The notes under the pieces are model-generated. The model worked only from the letters and a program-made list of their open reading frames with translations. It did no database searches and had not been told where the DNA came from. Shown here one piece after another: positions 12,840 through 14,509 of a stretch of 14,509 nt of DNA. This DNA comes from Bacillota bacterium (GTDB lineage Bacteria; Bacillota; Limnochordia; Limnochordales; ZCTH02-B6). The stretch's first letter is position 1. Each line of letters begins with the position of its first letter. The stretch is from contig PKQR01000044.1 of the NCBI GenBank assembly GCA_017578085.1, positions 1 through 14,509 on the forward strand, given 5' to 3'. A program made the translations under genes and the position numbers.

Positions 12840-13986
12840 GCGCGTTTGCCCCGGGTGCGGCGCACCGCTGCAGAGCGAGGACCCCGAAGGCCCGGGCTTT
12901 GTCCCCGCGGAGGTACTGGAGCGGGACGAGTTGGACACGGTGTGCCGCCGCTGCTTCCGGCTGCGGCATTACGGCGACCTCACCCATGGGCCGCCCGCCC
13001 CGGCCGCTGTCTGGGCCGCGGTAAAACGGGCGGTGGCCGCCGCTGACTGCGTACTCCTGGTGGCGGACGCCTTCGACTTTGAAGCCAGCATCGCCGTGCC
13101 CTTGCGCGACTTGCGGGGACGGCGCCTGGTTGTGGCCGTCAACAAGGTGGACCTGCTGCCTGCACGCACGCCGCTGCCCGAGGTGGAACGCTGGGTTCAT
13201 GGGCGGCTGGCCGACGCGGGCCTGCGTGATCCGGAGGTACACTTGATCAGCGCCCGCGCCGGGTGGGGCACACGCGCACTCTGGGAGCGGCTGAAGGAGC
13301 TCGTGGGACGCGGCACCGTCGCGGTGCTCGGGGTGACCAACGTGGGCAAGTCGGCTTTGCTCGCGCGCTGGAGCCGCGCCCTCGGGAAGGAAGGCCCTGC
13401 GCCCACCGTCTCCGCGGTCCCCGGCACCACGCTGGCGCTCCTGCACCTGTGCCTTGAACCCGACGGGTTTACCCTCTTGGACACCCCAGGCATCCCCCCG
13501 GAAGGCCGCATCAGCGACTGGCTTTGTCCCGACTGCGCGCGCCGGGTCGTCCCCGACAAGCGGCTTAACGGGCGGCTATGGCAGGTGGCGGCGGGGCAGG
13601 CGTTGCTGATGGGCGGGTTCGCCGCGTTCATCGCCCCAAGCGCGGTACCAGAGGGGACGGTGCTTATCGCCTACGGCGCCCAGGGGCTGCCGTTTCACCG
13701 CACCCGGGCGGAACGGGCCGCGACGCTCTTGCGCGCGCCCACCGGAGCTGTCGCGGCGGTACCCTGCGGCCGCTGCCGCGCCCGGGTTCATGCGGACGGC
13801 TTCGAGGAGCTTACCGTGACGCTCCGCCACGCCCAGGACCTGGTCATCCACGGGCTCGGCTGGGTTACGCTGCGGGGCGGGCCGCTGGAGCTGGCAGTGC
13901 AGCTTCCCCGGGGCGCGAAATGGACGGTGCGCCCGAACCTCTTGGGTCCCAAGGATCGGGTGGGGGCCCCGCGGAGAGCCCGCTAA
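12832..13986 (+). CDS. yqeH: Ribosome biogenesis GTPase YqeH (circularly permuted)
   Basis: A GTPase needed for 30S subunit assembly. The 384-residue product shows the circular permutation of the G motifs: G4 NKVD (104-107), G5 SARAG (140-144), then G1 GVTNVGKS (167-174), G2 PGTT (197-200) and G3 DTPG (217-220). An N-terminal zinc finger has CPGC (6-9) and CRRC (38-41). The C-terminal YqeH domain is present (GQALLMGGFAAF, DLVIHGLGWVTL). Two further Cys pairs, C232-PD-C235 and C312-GR-C315, lie after the GTPase core; they are absent from the B. subtilis protein as I recall it and could form a second metal site. ATG 12832 overlaps the end of yqeG, with GGGAGGGAGG at 12814-12823. A terminator follows. 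The symbol rqgH-like names have also been used for this family in other contexts, so the standard name is kept. Confidence 0.94.
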   Translation: MPERVCPGCGAPLQSEDPEGPGFVPAEVLERDELDTVCRRCFRLRHYGDLTHGPPAPAAVWAAVKRAVAAADCVLLVADAFDFEASIAVPLRDLRGRRLVVAVNKVDLLPARTPLPEVERWVHGRLADAGLRDPEVHLISARAGWGTRALWERLKELVGRGTVAVLGVTNVGKSALLARWSRALGKEGPAPTVSAVPGTTLALLHLCLEPDGFTLLDTPGIPPEGRISDWLCPDCARRVVPDKRLNGRLWQVAAGQALLMGGFAAFIAPSAVPEGTVLIAYGAQGLPFHRTRAERAATLLRAPTGAVAAVPCGRCRARVHADGFEELTVTLRHAQDLVIHGLGWVTLRGGPLELAVQLPRGAKWTVRPNLLGPKDRVGAPRRAR

Positions 13987-14012
13987 CGCCCGGCGCTCGG
14001 CAGGTCGCGGGC

Positions 14013-14047
14013 ACCGCCAAAGGGCAGCTCGCCGTTGCGGTTTTTGT
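14013..14047 (+). terminator. Intrinsic terminator after yqeH
   Basis: The outer stem ACCGC-AA (14013-14020, one bulged C) pairs with TTGCGGT (14035-14041); an inner GGC/GCC pairing (14023-14025 / 14031-14033) supports it, and five T residues (14041-14045) follow. It would separate yqeG-yqeH from aroK. Confidence 0.6.
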
Positions 14048-14090
14048 CCCTTGCGCAGGAATCGGCTCCGGCGCGCAGAACCTCTCGCGA

Positions 14091-14509
14091 GTGGTCCGCA
14101 ATGTGATTCTCATCGGCTTCATGGGAGCGGGCAAGACCACCGTGGGCCGCCGGTTGGCGGCGCGGCTGGGGTGGCCTTTCGTCGATTTGGACGCGGTGGT
14201 GGAGGAGACCGCGGGGATGACAATTCCCGCGATCTTCGAGCGGGAAGGCGAGGCGGGCTTCCGCCGGCGGGAGGCCGAGGCCATCACGGCCGTCACCCGG
14301 CAGGCAGGGCAGGTCATTGCCACCGGCGGCGGGGCGGTCATGCGCCGCGAGAACCTGGCGCTCCTGCGGGCATCGGGGACCCTGGTGTGGCTGCGGGCCC
14401 CGCTGGAAGTCTTGCTCGCGCGGGCGAAGGCCGAGGGCGGCCGGCCGCTCTTGGCGGAAGGCGACGCAGCCGTGGCCGAGCGCTACGCGGCCCGCGAGCC
14501 GGTCTATGC
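14091..14509 (+). CDS. aroK: Shikimate kinase, N-terminal part, 3' end cut by the window
   Basis: Phosphorylates shikimate at the 3-hydroxyl with ATP, in the chorismate pathway. About 139 residues are visible. Walker A is GFMGAGKTT, then FVDLDAVVEE with the shikimate-binding Asp, the FEREGEAGFRRREAE segment with the substrate Arg, ATGGGAV (the GGG motif), VWLRAPLEVLLARA, and the lid Arg in GGRPLL. The start is uncertain: GTG 14091 gives MVRNVILIGFMGAGKT, close to the family; GTG 14103 would begin MILIGFMG. Neither has a ribosome binding site, no other ATG/GTG/TTG lies in frame after yqeH, and a terminator lies just upstream. TTGCGC at 14051 could be a -35 box, in which case the message might be nearly leaderless. 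In a full-length family member (about 170 residues) some 30 residues lie beyond the window. Confidence 0.92.
   Translation, partial: MVRNVILIGFMGAGKTTVGRRLAARLGWPFVDLDAVVEETAGMTIPAIFEREGEAGFRRREAEAITAVTRQAGQVIATGGGAVMRRENLALLRASGTLVWLRAPLEVLLARAKAEGGRPLLAEGDAAVAERYAAREPVY

Noticed and set aside
1..14509. A new defence, mobile or biosynthetic system
   Set aside because: All sizeable genes belong to known housekeeping or sporulation families in a conserved order; I see no integrase, transposase, terminal repeats or composition change.

Overview
The window is one continuous stretch of a high-GC bacterial chromosome, with every convincing gene on the + strand. Gene content and order point to a spore-forming Bacillota (Firmicutes) lineage. 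The order aspS - 6S RNA - rarA - cymR - iscS - mnmA - alaS - ireB (yrzL) - ruvX (yrrK) - yrzB - mltG (yrrL) is essentially the Bacillus subtilis chromosomal order, with the recD2 and TPR genes missing between mnmA and alaS. An intact sporulation sigma factor gene (sigK) lies inside the cluster. Together with the GC content and frequent TTG/GTG starts, this suggests a GC-rich, possibly thermophilic group such as Limnochordia, Thermaerobacter or Symbiobacterium relatives. That placement is an inference.

Layout. (1) 3-1046: the 3' part of aspS. (2) 1047-1482: a non-coding gap holding a 6S RNA with its own promoter, a long rod-like fold and a U-tailed terminator. (3) 1483-2883: rarA. (4) 2947-5917: an apparent sulfur operon of a CymR-like Rrf2 regulator, cysteine desulfurase and the tRNA 2-thiouridylase MnmA, behind a strong promoter that carries a perfect dyad; a small membrane protein gene follows, then a terminator at 6167-6198. 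(5) 6206-10233: alaS, ireB, ruvX and a DUF1292 gene with a histidine-rich N-terminus. (6) 10260-11401: mltG, with a near-consensus promoter. (7) 11487-12188: sigK encoding a full pro-sigma-K. (8) 12243-13986: yqeG and yqeH, overlapping by 8 nt, behind an extended -10 promoter and followed by a terminator. (9) 14091 to the end: the 5' part of aroK.

How the genes work together. The desulfurase supplies persulfide sulfur to MnmA for s2U34 in tRNA, and the Rrf2 regulator is placed to control this supply. AspRS and AlaRS charge tRNA, RuvX matures 16S rRNA and YqeH assembles the 30S subunit, so translation dominates. IreB and MltG link to cell-envelope control, and sigK to late mother-cell sporulation gene expression.

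I saw no mobile element, CRISPR array, tRNA, rRNA or phage gene, and no convincing new defence or biosynthetic system. The points most worth a second look are the His-rich DUF1292 protein, extra CxxC pairs in YqeH, the dyad in the cymR promoter, the alternative 5' hairpin of the 6S RNA, hairpins covering the ribosome binding sites of rarA and alaS, and the location of sigK.
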